Assembly (NCBI GenBank): GCA_964571695.1
Contig: CAZNDG010000034.1
Coordinates: 1-30,935, forward strand
DNA length: 30,935 nt
Direction: 5' to 3'
DNA from: UBA8958 sp964571695
GTDB lineage: Bacteria > Desulfobacterota > Syntrophia > Syntrophales > UBA8958
The notes under the pieces are model-generated. The model saw only the letters and a list, made by a program, of their open reading frames with translations, had not been told where the DNA came from and did not search any database. Shown in pieces: positions 1 to 8,110 of this stretch; positions within the stretch are counted from its first letter, which is position 1; each line of letters begins with the position of its first letter. The position numbers and the translations under genes were made by a program.

Positions 1-513
1 CGATTCCGGATGGAACTGAATCCCCTCTACGGGAAATTCCCGGTGGCGAAGCCCCATGATTTCGCCCTCCTCCGTCTCCGCGCTGACTTCCAGGCAGGAC
101 GGCAGGTTGTCCCGCTGGACGATGAGGGAATGGTAGCGGCCGGCGATGAAGGGATTGGGCAGCCCCTGGAAGATCGTCCGCCCGTCGCTGTAGATGGAAG
201 AGGTCTTGCCGTGCATGACCTTTTCCGCCCGCACCACCTCGCCGCCGAAAGCATAACCGATGGCCTGGTGCCCCAGGCAGACGCCCATGATGGGGATGTC
301 CTGATAAAACTGGCGGATGATATCCACCGTGACGCCGGCCTCCCGGGGGGTACAAGGGCCCGGCGAGAGAAAGATGGCCTCGATGTCCCTTCCGGCCATG
401 TCCGCCGCCGTAAATTCGTCGTTGCGGTAAACGGCGACATCGCGCCCCATCTGCTTCAGGTACTGGACGAGGTTGTAGGTAAAGGAATCGTAGTTGTCGA
501 TCATGAGGATCAT
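1..513 (-). CDS. trpG: Anthranilate synthase glutamine amidotransferase subunit (TrpG/PabA type), 3' end outside window
   Basis: The protein supplies ammonia from glutamine to the TrpE subunit for anthranilate synthesis. The reading frame is open through the window edge, so about 171 codons of roughly 190 are seen. It starts MILMIDNYDSFTYN, the usual N-terminus of this family. The class I amidotransferase nucleophile is Cys79 in GVCLGHQ, and the His168/Glu170 pair is present in FHPE just before the edge, so the catalytic triad is complete. The start at 513 follows GGAG placed eight bases upstream, which overlaps the trpE stop region. The gene lies 12 bases after trpE and is probably translationally linked to it. 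TrpG and PabA cannot be separated by motif alone; the trp attenuator and adjacent trpE favour TrpG, possibly serving both pathways. Confidence 0.95.
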   Translation of the reverse strand, partial: MILMIDNYDSFTYNLVQYLKQMGRDVAVYRNDEFTAADMAGRDIEAIFLSPGPCTPREAGVTVDIIRQFYQDIPIMGVCLGHQAIGYAFGGEVVRAEKVMHGKTSSIYSDGRTIFQGLPNPFIAGRYHSLIVQRDNLPSCLEVSAETEEGEIMGLRHREFPVEGIQFHPES

Positions 514-525
514 GGCTTATTCTCC

Positions 526-2025
526 TTATAAATCCATAAGTTCAAAGTTTGACGCGGCCAGGCGGATCGCCTGGAGCATCCCGGCTGCCTTGCTTAGCGT
601 CTCCCGGTATTCCGTCTCCGGGTCGGAGTCGGCGACGATGCCTGCCCCGGCCTGGATGAAGATCCGACTGTTTTTCAACAGCATGGTCCGAATGGTGATT
701 CCGAAATCCATGTTGCCCGTATAGCTGAAATACCCCACGGCGCCGCCGTAGGGGCCGCGCCGGCAGGGTTCGAGCTCTTCGATGATCTCCATCGCCCTGA
801 CCTTGGGGGCCCCGCTGAGCGTGCCGGCGGGAAAGGCGGCCCGGATCACGTCGAAGGCGTCCTTCCCGGCTTCAAGTTGGGCCTGGATATGGGAGACCAG
901 ATGCATGACGTGGGAGTAGCGCTCCACCGCCATGAGCTGGTTCACCTGGACGCTGCCCGGCCGGGCGATGCGTCCCAGATCGTTCCTCCCCAGATCGACC
1001 AGCATGACGTGTTCGGCCTTTTCCTTGGGATCCTGGAGGAGTTCGTCGGCCATTTTCCGGTCTTCCTGTTCCGTTCCTCCCCGGCGGCGGGTGCCGGCGA
1101 TTGGGCGCAGCTCCGCGACCTCATCCTCCAGGCGGACCAGCACTTCCGGAGAAGAGCCGATGAGGATAGTTTCCCCGGCTTTGAGGAAAAAGAGGTAGGG
1201 CGAGGGGTTGATGAAACGAAGCGCCCGATAGAGGTGGAGGGGGGCGAACCTGTTTTCCACCTCAAAACGCTGGGACAGGACCGCCTGGATAATATCCCCG
1301 TTCAGTATGTACTCTTTTGCCCTGCGGACCATGTCCCGGAAGGCCTCCGCCTCCATGTTGGGGGTCACGGTGATTTCGTCCGGCGCCGGTCCGGCGGTAG
1401 GCAGGATGGCGGCCTTTCCCTGGAGCTCTTTAAGTATCCCGTCGATCTTGGCCGTGGCCTCCCGGTAGCTTTCCTCCGGGGTAACGCCGTCCTTTTCATC
1501 CACGAAGGCGCAGGCGACGATCTTGATGGTGTGACGGACATTGTCGAAAACGAGAATGGTGTCCGTCAGCAGAAACACGGCCTCGTCGGTGCCGAGATCG
1601 GCCGCGGCCCGGACGGGGAGCTTCTCGAAGTAGCGCACCATTCCGTAGCCCAGATAGCCGACGGCGCCGCCGTAAAAGCGCGGCAGTCCCGGCGCCGGGA
1701 CGGGACGGTATTTCTTCAACAATGCCTGCAGGTGCCGCAATGGGTCCCCACCATGTCGAAAGCGCCGGATATCGCCGTTGTTGCAGATTTCAACCTCATC
1801 TCCGCGGACGCGGAAGATGAGGTGTGGATCGGCGCCCAAAAAAGAGAACCGTCCCCATTTTTCGTTGCCTTCCACACTCTCCAAAAGAAAGACGTGGGAC
1901 TTCGCGGCCAGCTTGCTCAAGGCGGTGACTGGCGTCTCTACGTCGGCGAGGATTTCCCGGTAAACGGGAATCAGGTTTCCTTCTCGGGTAAGCTTTTTGA
2001 ATTTCTCCAAATCCGGATAGTACAT
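526..2025 (-). CDS. trpE: Anthranilate synthase component I
   Basis: TrpE converts chorismate to anthranilate, the first committed step of tryptophan synthesis, together with TrpG. The 499-residue product has the expected length. The N-terminal domain carries LLESVEG, part of the feedback tryptophan site. The C-terminal chorismate-binding domain shows GDIIQAVLSQRF, PIAGTRRRG, HVMLVDLGRNDLGR and GAPKVRAMEII. An upstream GTG at 2115 in the same frame would start inside the attenuator hairpin. ATG 2025 is preferred because the product then begins MYYPDLEKF, like family members, and AGGAGG lies just upstream, although only three bases separate it from the ATG. Expression is probably controlled by the attenuator at 2039-2225. 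No frameshift or missing motif was seen. Confidence 0.97.
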   Translation of the reverse strand: MYYPDLEKFKKLTREGNLIPVYREILADVETPVTALSKLAAKSHVFLLESVEGNEKWGRFSFLGADPHLIFRVRGDEVEICNNGDIRRFRHGGDPLRHLQALLKKYRPVPAPGLPRFYGGAVGYLGYGMVRYFEKLPVRAAADLGTDEAVFLLTDTILVFDNVRHTIKIVACAFVDEKDGVTPEESYREATAKIDGILKELQGKAAILPTAGPAPDEITVTPNMEAEAFRDMVRRAKEYILNGDIIQAVLSQRFEVENRFAPLHLYRALRFINPSPYLFFLKAGETILIGSSPEVLVRLEDEVAELRPIAGTRRRGGTEQEDRKMADELLQDPKEKAEHVMLVDLGRNDLGRIARPGSVQVNQLMAVERYSHVMHLVSHIQAQLEAGKDAFDVIRAAFPAGTLSGAPKVRAMEIIEELEPCRRGPYGGAVGYFSYTGNMDFGITIRTMLLKNSRIFIQAGAGIVADSDPETEYRETLSKAAGMLQAIRLAASNFELMDL

Positions 2026-2038
2026 ATGCCTCCTAACG

Positions 2039-2069
2039 AAAAAAGGCCGTGATCGCTCACGGCCTTTTT
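2039..2069 (-). terminator. trp attenuator: intrinsic terminator before trpE
   Basis: On the minus strand a 13-bp perfect stem (arms 2057-2069 and 2040-2052, loop GCGA) ends in a T run just before the trpE ribosome binding site. A terminator immediately upstream of the first structural gene and downstream of a Trp-rich leader peptide is the classical attenuator arrangement. Its 5' arm can instead pair with the 3' arm of the upstream hairpin at 2088-2119. Confidence 0.88.
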
Positions 2070-2087
2070 GTTGCAGATAAAATAAAA

Positions 2088-2119
2088 GGCCGTGGAGTCC
2101 TGGGAAGATCTCCACGGCC
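2088..2119 (-). promoter_or_regulatory. trp leader hairpin competing with the terminator
   Basis: The arms GGCCGTGGAG (2119-2110) and CTCCACGGCC (2097-2088) form a perfect 10-bp stem with a 12-base loop, followed by TTTTATTTTAT. The 3' arm plus its T run is also complementary to the 5' arm of the terminator at 2039-2069, giving about 13 pairs with one bulge. The two pairings exclude each other, as expected for protector/antiterminator/terminator switching. Because the stem is followed by a T-rich tract it may itself terminate. Confidence 0.75.
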
Positions 2120-2141
2120 CTATTGGTTTATGTCAAGTGTT

Positions 2142-2225
2142 TCAACCGGCGGCGCGCAGACCCCTCCCCATGTTTCGCCGCCACCACCAGCCATTGTTGT
2201 TCATAAAAGATACGTTGCGTTTCAT
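2142..2225 (-). CDS. trpL: trp operon leader peptide with three consecutive Trp codons
   Basis: A short reading frame of 27 codons from ATG 2225 (20 codons from the in-frame ATG 2204) contains NNNGWWWRR, with three TGG codons in a row at 2181-2189. It ends at TGA 2142-2144, 23 bases before the first leader hairpin. Tandem Trp codons in a leader upstream of competing hairpins and trpE are diagnostic of ribosome-mediated attenuation: scarce charged tRNA-Trp would stall the ribosome here. Neither start has a strong Shine-Dalgarno sequence, so the exact start is uncertain. ATG 2225 lies a plausible distance after the predicted promoter. Confidence 0.88.
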   Translation of the reverse strand: MKRNVSFMNNNGWWWRRNMGRGLRAAG

Positions 2226-2253
2226 TTCAAACCCGCTTTTTTCATTTGGGCGT

Positions 2254-2282
2254 TGCTTATCAGCTTTTTTCTCCCTTGTCAA
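2254..2282 (-). promoter_or_regulatory. Predicted sigma-70 promoter of the trp operon
   Basis: On the minus strand, TTGACA (2282-2277) is followed after exactly 17 bases by TAAGCA (2259-2254). Transcription would begin near 2247, about 20 bases before the trpL start. A second TTGACA lies farther upstream near 2309. No operator palindrome was recognised. Confidence 0.6.
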
Positions 2283-2382
2283 AGGCTTTTTGCCCGTTCT
2301 CTTGTCAACGATCATGCCGGGGGAATCGGAGAACCATGGCATCCGATTTTTTATTCATGCCCCCCACTGCCATGTCTTTGTT

Positions 2383-2661
2383 CTATATAGTTTTTCCCTC
2401 CCACCAATCCCTCTTTTCCGGCCTGACCGGCCTTGAGGAATTTATCGACCATAAGCAGATGGGCTTCCCCGGGCAGTTCCCGGTAATTAACCTCATCCAA
2501 AAAGCGGCCCCCGTTATTCTATCGATCATTCCCCGCCGCTGTTTATCGAGCCGGAAGGCCTTTTCTTTGGCTGTCTGGTCTTTCAACGTCTCGGGATTCA
2601 CACCGTAAAAACCCTGGCTGTTATGTCCCCAAAACCAGACTTTCTTGTCGTTAATTAGCCA
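2383..2661 (-). pseudogene. Unrecognised coding remnant
   Basis: An open minus-strand frame of about 90 codons reads KVWFWGHNSQGFYGVNPETL and then a lysine/arginine-rich stretch (AKEKAFRLDKQRR), ending WWEGKTI. The longest version starts without an ATG and only its later part can begin at a GTG (2601). It has coding-like composition but no convincing start or ribosome binding site, so it is probably a fragment of a displaced gene. The family is not recognised. The promoter-bearing repeat at 2928-3006 points toward it. Confidence 0.3.
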
Positions 2662-2927
2662 TTAATGTCAAATATTTAACCTCTACCATAGCTTCGGAAA
2701 AGATTTTTCCCCAGCGAAAAACGAGCCGAAAAGTCCGATTCTGAAATTGAATTATTGAACAGGATTTAATATTGGAATAAGTGGAAGAACATTACATCTA
2801 CATGCGCTGATACGATGGAATATTTTCCGACGCGCTCCGCCTATCAAGGCCGTTCGAGCAGACCCCGCCCTTTCGGGACAGCTGCGCTCCGCTTGGTTTT
2901 TGGCACGGACAAGTGCAATTTCCGATT
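2662..2927. other. AT-rich intergenic stretch without a recognisable gene
   Basis: No reading frame with a start and ribosome binding site was found. The stretch contains two short copies of an ATTGAATTATTGA-like motif (near 2747 and 2925) that also forms the AT-rich tail of the repeated promoter element. It also has a GC-rich segment near 2830-2895 with local inverted complementarity. The latter lies downstream of the promoter at 2971-2999 on the minus strand and could be transcribed, but no known RNA family was recognised. Confidence 0.35.
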
Positions 2928-3006
2928 GAATTATTGATTGATTGATAAGATTTTGCTTTTGACGGTTCGGAGTATAGAGAAGCAGTCTTGTTGCGTCAAG
3001 GGGTAT
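2928..3006 (-). repeat. Promoter-bearing repeat element, copy 1
   Basis: On the minus strand this holds TTGACG (2999-2994), a 17-base spacer ending TGCTTCTC, and TATACT (2976-2971), followed by CAAAAGCAA and an AT-rich tail TCAATCAATAATTCAAT. The same arrangement occurs at 13868-13955, and a deleted form at 8041-8103. It is a strong predicted sigma-70 promoter. No intact gene starts soon downstream; the coding remnant at 2383-2661 is the first frame reached. Confidence 0.7.
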
Positions 3007-3172
3007 TTTTCACCGAAAATCAGGCACGACGACAGAGTTGGGCATGGCATGTGGATCGGTGGAGGTTCTTTTTAAGCAATCGGCTCATCATTGGGGCGAA
3101 TCGCACGCCAGGAAGGCATTTTTGAGCTCCAATCGGGCAGACATTTCCGGCACGCCTCTTTATTACGATGCG

Positions 3173-4077
3173 TCATGCCTGGATGTAATCGTCCCAGGGG
3201 TATTGCGGATCCCCGTAGAAGTGATCGCCATGAATGTGGATCTGCGAGACGTCATCCGTGATGGATGTGGCAGCCGACCTGCCCGAGCCATAGAGTGGTG
3301 GGTCATGGATTTTGGGCGGCGGTCTGGCGCGTGCGAGCCATAACCCCAGGTGTTCGAGAATGGCCCGGATGACGGAAGGGTTCTCGATGCTGCCGATGAC
3401 CCGCATTTTCCCCTGACACTTTGGGCAGACCAGGGGATTGACCTCGTATATCTTCTGAATCAGGCGCGCCCAGTTACGCCGGAAGGTCTTTTCATTCCCC
3501 TGCGCATCGAGGATGCAAGGGATATCCTCATCCGTTCCCGCCTCTTTCCTTTTTCCCCGTGAGACGTTGCTGTAATGGCCGTAGTATCTGACCATCTGCT
3601 CGCCTTTATTTGGGATATGGGAACACATGGCGGCAAGCCCTTTGTGGTCTTCCCGTCTTTGGACGTATAGACAACCTTTCCCTTCTGCTCCAGATAGTGC
3701 ATGCGCTCCTGAGAGAAAGAGGCCCGGATGATGTAGCGGGCCAGGTTCTCCATGTCCGTATCATTTTTTGGAGATATGCAGTTTCCGCAGAAGACGTTGA
3801 ATCCGGAATGCCGCCATGTGGAGAGCATGGTGATCATCTCCTGCGTGACCTTTCCCTTGGAGAGCAGCATCCTGAACACCTTGTGCCGGAAGATGGCCTC
3901 CAGCTTTTTCAGTTCAAGAGGAGGAGCGACGCGGAACATGCCTTTGTTGCCGTAGAAGCAACCGTCCGTAACGAGGATGTGGCAGTGGGGATTGAAGCCG
4001 AGGAAGTCGCCGAAAGTCTGGACGGCGATCACCGCGCCGGGGATAGGTTCTTTTTCAGGCACCGCCTCCTGCATAAC
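3173..4077 (-). mobile_element. IS91-family (HUH, Y2-type) transposase remnant, copy 1
   Basis: Two minus-strand frames together cover the middle and C-terminal parts of an IS91-type transposase. The upstream frame has FGDFLGFNPHCHILVTDGC, whose HCH is the HUH metal-binding motif of rolling-circle transposases. The downstream frame begins MCSHIPNKGEQMVRYYGHY and includes the CPKCQGKMRVIG zinc-ribbon-like segment. They are separated by a frameshift. Compared with copy 2, about 19 bases are missing near 3638 between two GGCTT direct repeats, consistent with slippage. The N-terminal zinc-binding domain is absent: the remnant stops near 4077, where it abuts a pentapeptide-repeat gene. It is inactive as it stands. 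Confidence 0.88.
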
Positions 4078-4597
4078 CAAGATCGAGGAGACGAATTTTT
4101 CCGGGGCCGTTGTCCGTTCCGTCCATTTTATTGAGACAAAGGGCAGTAAAGTCAATCTTTCCGGTGCGGATATGTACAACTCCAGGCTTTTCAACGGTTC
4201 CGCCATGACGGAAAGCAGGTTTGCCGATGTAAAGGCCGACAAGGTCTGCTGGATCAAATCCGATCTCTCGGGAAGCGATTTTCAGGGCGTGGTGATGAAG
4301 AGGGGGCTTATCCAGGACTGCAATCTCGCCGGATCGAACCTGGCGGGAATCGCAGCGGACCGGACCCGGATTACGAAGACCGATCTTTCCGACGTGAATA
4401 TGGAAAAGGCAAATCTCTTCCAGGGGTCGTTGAGGAAATCAAAGCTTGTCCGAACGAATCTGGGCAAGGCAAACCTTTACGGCGCCGAGTTTTACCGCAC
4501 CGGTGTGGGAGATACAAATTTCGAGGGGGCGAACCTGAAAATGACGAAACTGTATAAACGCACCGACCTCCTTCCGGAAAAGAAGGGCAAGGGGTAG
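4078..4597 (+). pseudogene. Pentapeptide-repeat protein, 5' end removed by the IS91 remnant
   Basis: The plus-strand frame carries many A(D/N)LxX-type pentapeptides (NLSGADMYNSRL, SDLSGSDF, CNLAGSNLAG, TDLSDVNMEKANLF, TNLGKANLYGAEF, TNFEGANL), which fold as a right-handed quadrilateral beta-helix. The open frame extends back into the transposase remnant, but that part is an artefact of the opposite-strand gene. Homology-like sequence begins only near 4078, so the native start is lost. It is followed by DUF3540 and DUF4150 genes; pentapeptide, DUF3540 and DUF4150 genes often cluster in type VI secretion accessory loci, where they are thought to help load spike or effector proteins. Whether any product is made is unclear. 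Confidence 0.8.
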
Positions 4598-4658
4598 GGG
4601 CGCGAGAAAATTCCAAAAGACACTTTACCGATGCCGTGGGGATTAAAGGAGGCAAGTG

Positions 4659-5314
4659 ATGAATACTTTGGCAAAAACAATCGAATATCTTCAGCCCGTT
4701 CTTGAATGCTGCCTGGTGGTTAATGAAAAAGACGGGCGATGGACGGTGGCGGCGGGCAAGGCCCGGTACGGGGCAAGCTTGGCCTTAAGCTGTCTCGTCA
4801 GACCGGAAATAAACGATACCGTCCTTGTTTCCCTGGATCAAGGCGGATCCGGCCATATCTTGTCGATCCTGGAAAGACCGGATCAAAAGGGGATGCTGAC
4901 AACCCTTTCCCTGAACGGTCAGGTCAACCTGGAAGTCAAAAATGGAGCCCTGCGGGTTGCGGCGGGGGACGGGATCGCCTTTTCCACGCCGCAAAAACTC
5001 TCCATGACCTCGGCGGACCTGGAAATCAACGCCCGACAAGGCAAGGCAAGCATCGAGAGCTTTTCCTTTCTCGCCGGGATTTTTTACGGTCAAATAGAAA
5101 AGGTCAGGATTGTCGCCGATGCCCTGGATTCAATATTCCGAAGGGCCGTCCAGCGGTTCGTATCGTCATATCGATATATTGAAGAACATGAGGAAATCAG
5201 TCGGCTTCCACCCGCATGCTTGTTGACGGCACCCTGACTATGGAGACAAAGAACACTCTGCATACCGCCGAAGGGCATGTAAAAATAGACGCCGAACAGA
5301 TCCATCTGGGATGA
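4659..5314 (+). pseudogene. DUF3540 protein (type VI secretion accessory), frameshifted near its C-terminus
   Basis: From ATG 4659 (AGGAGG six bases upstream; a GTG directly before it is less likely) the frame runs MNTLAKTIEYLQPVLECC and continues through a beta-rich region typical of DUF3540 to VSSYRYIEEHEE. After about 5198 it goes out of frame and stops at 5237. The expected C-terminus is found in another frame: SASTRMLVDGTLTMETKN, ending KIDAEQIHLG at TGA 5312-5314. A single missing base near 5199-5200 explains the break. The loss removes about 38 conserved residues. It could be a true mutation or a sequencing error; the nearby IS damage makes decay plausible. Confidence 0.85.
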
Positions 5315-5335
5315 TTAAAGAAAGGAGGCAAGCAT

Positions 5336-5740
5336 ATGTTTCAATCCACAGCGGGAGGCGGCATGAATATGGGATTCCCTGATGTCTGCCTTACCCCCAC
5401 CCCCGTGGGGCCAATCCCCATCCCCTATCCCAACGTTTCGACAGGGGCGACGACAAATCCCGCCACCACGGCCCTGACGGTGCTCACGGACGGCATGCCC
5501 TCGCTGAATCAGATGTCCATGATGACAACAAGTTCGGGCGACAATGCGGGCGTCAATATGGGGGTCGCCTCTGGCATGGTCATGGGGCCAACGGAGTTTA
5601 TCCTGGGCAGCTTGACGGTCTTCAAGGAGGGCGCTCACGCCCAGCGGCTGACCAGCATGACGGGACATAACGGGCTGAGCATGAACTGCCCCGGCGCCTC
5701 CCTTGTCCCCAGCCAGGTAACCGTATTGGTGCTCGGATAG
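5336..5740 (+). CDS. DUF4150 PAAR-like protein, likely type VI secretion spike tip
   Basis: The 134-residue protein is rich in Gly, Pro, Thr and Met. It contains DVCLTPTPVGPIPIPYPN, the hallmark N-terminal segment of DUF4150/PAAR-like proteins, followed by GVNMGVASGMVMGPTEF and a C-terminal GHNGLSMNCPGASLVPSQ. Such proteins cap the VgrG spike of type VI secretion systems and may recruit effectors. Here there is no C-terminal toxin extension. The start has AAGGAGG about nine bases upstream, and the gene begins 21 bases after the DUF3540 stop. No VgrG, Hcp, sheath or baseplate genes are in this window, so the module may be an orphan. Confidence 0.88.
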   Translation: MFQSTAGGGMNMGFPDVCLTPTPVGPIPIPYPNVSTGATTNPATTALTVLTDGMPSLNQMSMMTTSSGDNAGVNMGVASGMVMGPTEFILGSLTVFKEGAHAQRLTSMTGHNGLSMNCPGASLVPSQVTVLVLG

Positions 5741-5758
5741 GAACGGGAGAAAACCCGC

Positions 5759-5806
5759 AAGGCAATACCGGTTTTTGGCATTCAGGGCATGGTCATTGCC
5801 TTTTAT
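5759..5806. terminator. Probable bidirectional terminator between convergent genes
   Basis: AAGGCAAT (5759-5766) and ATTGCCTT (5795-5802) form a perfect 8-bp stem with a 28-base loop, followed on the plus strand by TTTTAT. It lies between the convergent DUF4150 gene and the HD-GYP gene. The long loop makes the prediction moderate. Confidence 0.5.
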
Positions 5807-5825
5807 ACCATCCCCTCCCATCCGA

Positions 5826-7550
5826 TTATGCGGGAAGGATGTATTGATTGTTTGCCAGTAATTTCAGACATGCCTCGACGACATCGGGATCATACAGGAT
5901 GCCACGACTATTCGCGATCTCGTCAATGGCCAGATCGAGTCCAAGCGCCGGCCGGTAGGGCCTATGGGAGACAATGGCCTCCACAACATCGGCTACGGCC
6001 AGAATCCGCACCTCCGGCAGGATTTCACTTCCTTTGAGCCCCAGCGGATAACCGGAACCGTCCAACCGTTCATGATGCTGCAGGACGATCTGCGCCACCG
6101 GCCAGGGGAAATCTATATCTTTGAGGATGTCATATCCCGATTGAGGATGAGTCTTGATAAGATTCATCTCTATTTCCGTCAGTTTTCTCGGCATGCTCAA
6201 GATTTCCGCCGGAACGGATATCTTGCCGATGTCATGAATAGAGGCCGCTATGCAGAGGCCATCAAGCTGATTGCCGGGAAGACACATTTCCGTGGCGATG
6301 GCCCGGGCCAGATCGGCCACGCGTCGCTGATGGCCCGCCGTGTATGGGTCTTTTCTCTCTACCACCGAGGCAATAGCCTGAACCGCCGCCTCCAGGGTTT
6401 TCCTCAGCAGATCAAAATGCTCCTTACGTTCCGTGATGTCCTCGTCTATGCCCTCATAGTAGAGGATCCTTCCTCCGGCGTCACGGACCGCCCGCATGGT
6501 CATGGAAACCCAGAAAATGCTCCCATCCTTCCGGTAAAGCTGGGTTTCGTGGTTTTTGATAAAACCATTTTCCTCAATTATTTGAATTATCTTCGTTCGT
6601 TCTTCCGAATTTACATATATCTGACGGGCCGCATCGGTCACGGCAGCCGTCAATTCATCCGGCGATTCATAGCCGAATATCCGTGCCATGGCGGCGTTGG
6701 CCATGAATATCTTTCCTTCCGGCGTAGAACGGAAGATGCCTTCCTGGGCATTCTCAAATATGCTCCGGTATCTCTCTTCCGCCAGTTTGCGGTCGGTAAT
6801 GTCCTTTCCCAGCACGGATATAGCGGATATCCTGCCGTCATGAATCACGGGATTGAATGACATAAGGAATACCGATGTTCCTTGGACCGTCTCATATTCC
6901 ATTTCATACGAACCCTCCATTACGGCCCGCCGGTAAAAATTCCTCCACTTGGCTACCCGCTCGGGAGGGAGAAGATCTTCCGGCGTCATGCCTTTTTGGA
7001 TGCAGATGCCGGCATTATGCATGAAATATTCTTCCATGGCCCGATTGAAGATCAACAGCCCGAAGTTATCCGTGTCCACGGACCAGATCCAGTCGTTGGA
7101 GCTGTTCATGATCGCGGTAAGATTTGCCTCGGATCTGAAGAGTTCATGCTCATAAATCCTGCGCAGTCTCCGCGATTCAGCTTCCTCCAGTTCCCGTGCG
7201 ATGGCGGGTGCGATGCGGGACAATTTGTCCTTCATGACATAGTCCCGAGCGCCGGCCCGCATTGCCGCGACGGCCGTTTCCTCGCCAATGGTGCCCGAAA
7301 CGATGATGAAGGGAATGTCGAGCCCGCTCTTATTGAAGAGCGCCAGGGCTTCAAAACCGCTGAAGTGTGGGAGCTTATAGTCACACAGAACGACATCCCA
7401 CGATTTCTCCCGAAGGGCTTTCTCCATGGGTTCGGCCGTCTCCACCCGTTCATACTCCGGATCATAGCCACCCTTCCTGAGTTGGCGAAGCACCAGAAGA
7501 ACGTCGTCTTCCGAGTCCTCGATTATCAATACCCGCAACAACTTGCCCAT
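5826..7550 (-). CDS. Response regulator with two PAS domains and HD-GYP phosphodiesterase output
   Basis: The 574-residue protein has a receiver domain at about 1-125 with acidic Glu11/Asp12, phosphoacceptor Asp57 and Lys107. Two PAS domains follow at about 140-260 and 260-375, the second ending in the PAC-like DITERK. An HD-GYP domain occupies about 385-574, with His439-Asp440 in IHDIGK, HHERLDGSGYP at 492-502 and DVVEAIVSHRPYR. HD-GYP domains hydrolyse cyclic di-GMP; all the signature residues are present, so activity is likely. It follows the single-domain receiver gene with a 14-base gap and is probably co-transcribed. It is predicted to be cytoplasmic, with no membrane segments. Confidence 0.95.
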   Translation of the reverse strand: MGKLLRVLIIEDSEDDVLLVLRQLRKGGYDPEYERVETAEPMEKALREKSWDVVLCDYKLPHFSGFEALALFNKSGLDIPFIIVSGTIGEETAVAAMRAGARDYVMKDKLSRIAPAIARELEEAESRRLRRIYEHELFRSEANLTAIMNSSNDWIWSVDTDNFGLLIFNRAMEEYFMHNAGICIQKGMTPEDLLPPERVAKWRNFYRRAVMEGSYEMEYETVQGTSVFLMSFNPVIHDGRISAISVLGKDITDRKLAEERYRSIFENAQEGIFRSTPEGKIFMANAAMARIFGYESPDELTAAVTDAARQIYVNSEERTKIIQIIEENGFIKNHETQLYRKDGSIFWVSMTMRAVRDAGGRILYYEGIDEDITERKEHFDLLRKTLEAAVQAIASVVERKDPYTAGHQRRVADLARAIATEMCLPGNQLDGLCIAASIHDIGKISVPAEILSMPRKLTEIEMNLIKTHPQSGYDILKDIDFPWPVAQIVLQHHERLDGSGYPLGLKGSEILPEVRILAVADVVEAIVSHRPYRPALGLDLAIDEIANSRGILYDPDVVEACLKLLANNQYILPA

Positions 7551-7564
7551 ATCTTGATATTCCT

Positions 7565-7987
7565 TTAGTTTTTTAGCGATGGTGGCGGTTCATTCCAGAG
7601 CAACCAGTATAGCCCCAACTGCCTGACCGCTTCATTGAATTGATTGAAATCAACCGGTTTGCGGATATAACTGTTTGCGCCCAGGCGATAACCATTGATC
7701 AGATCTCCTTCTTCCAGCGACGAGGTGAGGATCACTACCGGGTAAAGACAGGTGCGTTCGTCCTCTCTTATGCGCCTGAGCACCTCTATGCCATTAATCT
7801 TAGGGAGCTTCAAATCCAGGAGAGTCACTAACGGTTTGACTCCCTGTTGAAAGAGATAATGCAGGGCCTCCTCTCCATCCCGGGCAACGATTACTTTGTT
7901 AAGGATGTTGTTCTTTTTGAGCGCCCGGATCGTCAGATCCACATCATCGGTATTGTCCTCCACCAGCAGGATGATTGTTTCCGCCAT
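7565..7987 (-). CDS. Single-domain response regulator (CheY/Rcp1-like)
   Basis: The 140-residue protein consists almost entirely of a receiver domain: VEDNTDDVDL gives the acidic pocket, Asp58 in LLDLKLP is the predicted phosphorylation site, Thr/Ser follow in ILTSS, and Lys110 sits in IRKPVDF. The longer NTD-to-Asp spacing and the phrase LGANSYIRKPVDF are typical of Rcp1-type regulators that partner PAS/phytochrome-like histidine kinases. An upstream TTG at 8017 extends the frame, but ATG 7987 has a purine-rich GGGGGA eight bases upstream and gives the normal N-terminus. It leads a two-gene unit with the HD-GYP regulator. The PAS kinase at 8370 on the other strand is the nearest candidate phosphodonor. 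Confidence 0.93.
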   Translation of the reverse strand: MAETIILLVEDNTDDVDLTIRALKKNNILNKVIVARDGEEALHYLFQQGVKPLVTLLDLKLPKINGIEVLRRIREDERTCLYPVVILTSSLEEGDLINGYRLGANSYIRKPVDFNQFNEAVRQLGLYWLLWNEPPPSLKN

Positions 7988-8040
7988 TAGCTGTTCCCCC
8001 TTTTCCTTGCGCGTCAAGCGCGGCGCTCTTCCCCTAAAAA

Positions 8041-8103
8041 CTTATAAGAACTCACTTTTTACTGATACTTATAAGAACTTGCTTGCGTCAAGGGATATTT
8101 TTC
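8041..8103 (-). repeat. Deleted copy of the promoter-bearing repeat, with a 12-bp direct repeat
   Basis: On the minus strand TATCCCTTGACGC is joined directly to AAGCAAGTTCTTATAAG. In the intact copies these parts are separated by the spacer and -10 box, so this copy seems to have lost the -10 region. A direct repeat CTTATAAGAACT occurs at 8041-8052 and 8068-8079. It lies upstream of the response regulator at 7987, so it may still affect transcription, but the 12-base gap from TTGACG to TATAAG is too short for a normal promoter. Confidence 0.55.
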
Positions 8104-8110
8104 ATCTGTC

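Noticed and set aside
877..2052. Long plus-strand frame opposite trpE
   Set aside because: It is antisense to a complete trpE gene and shows no family motifs.
2025..2115. GTG-started N-terminal extension of trpE
   Set aside because: It lies in the attenuator hairpins, encodes a peptide not found in TrpE, and ATG 2025 has its own ribosome binding site.
3977..4077. Upstream extension of the pentapeptide frame
   Set aside because: It is antisense to the transposase HUH region and has no pentapeptides.
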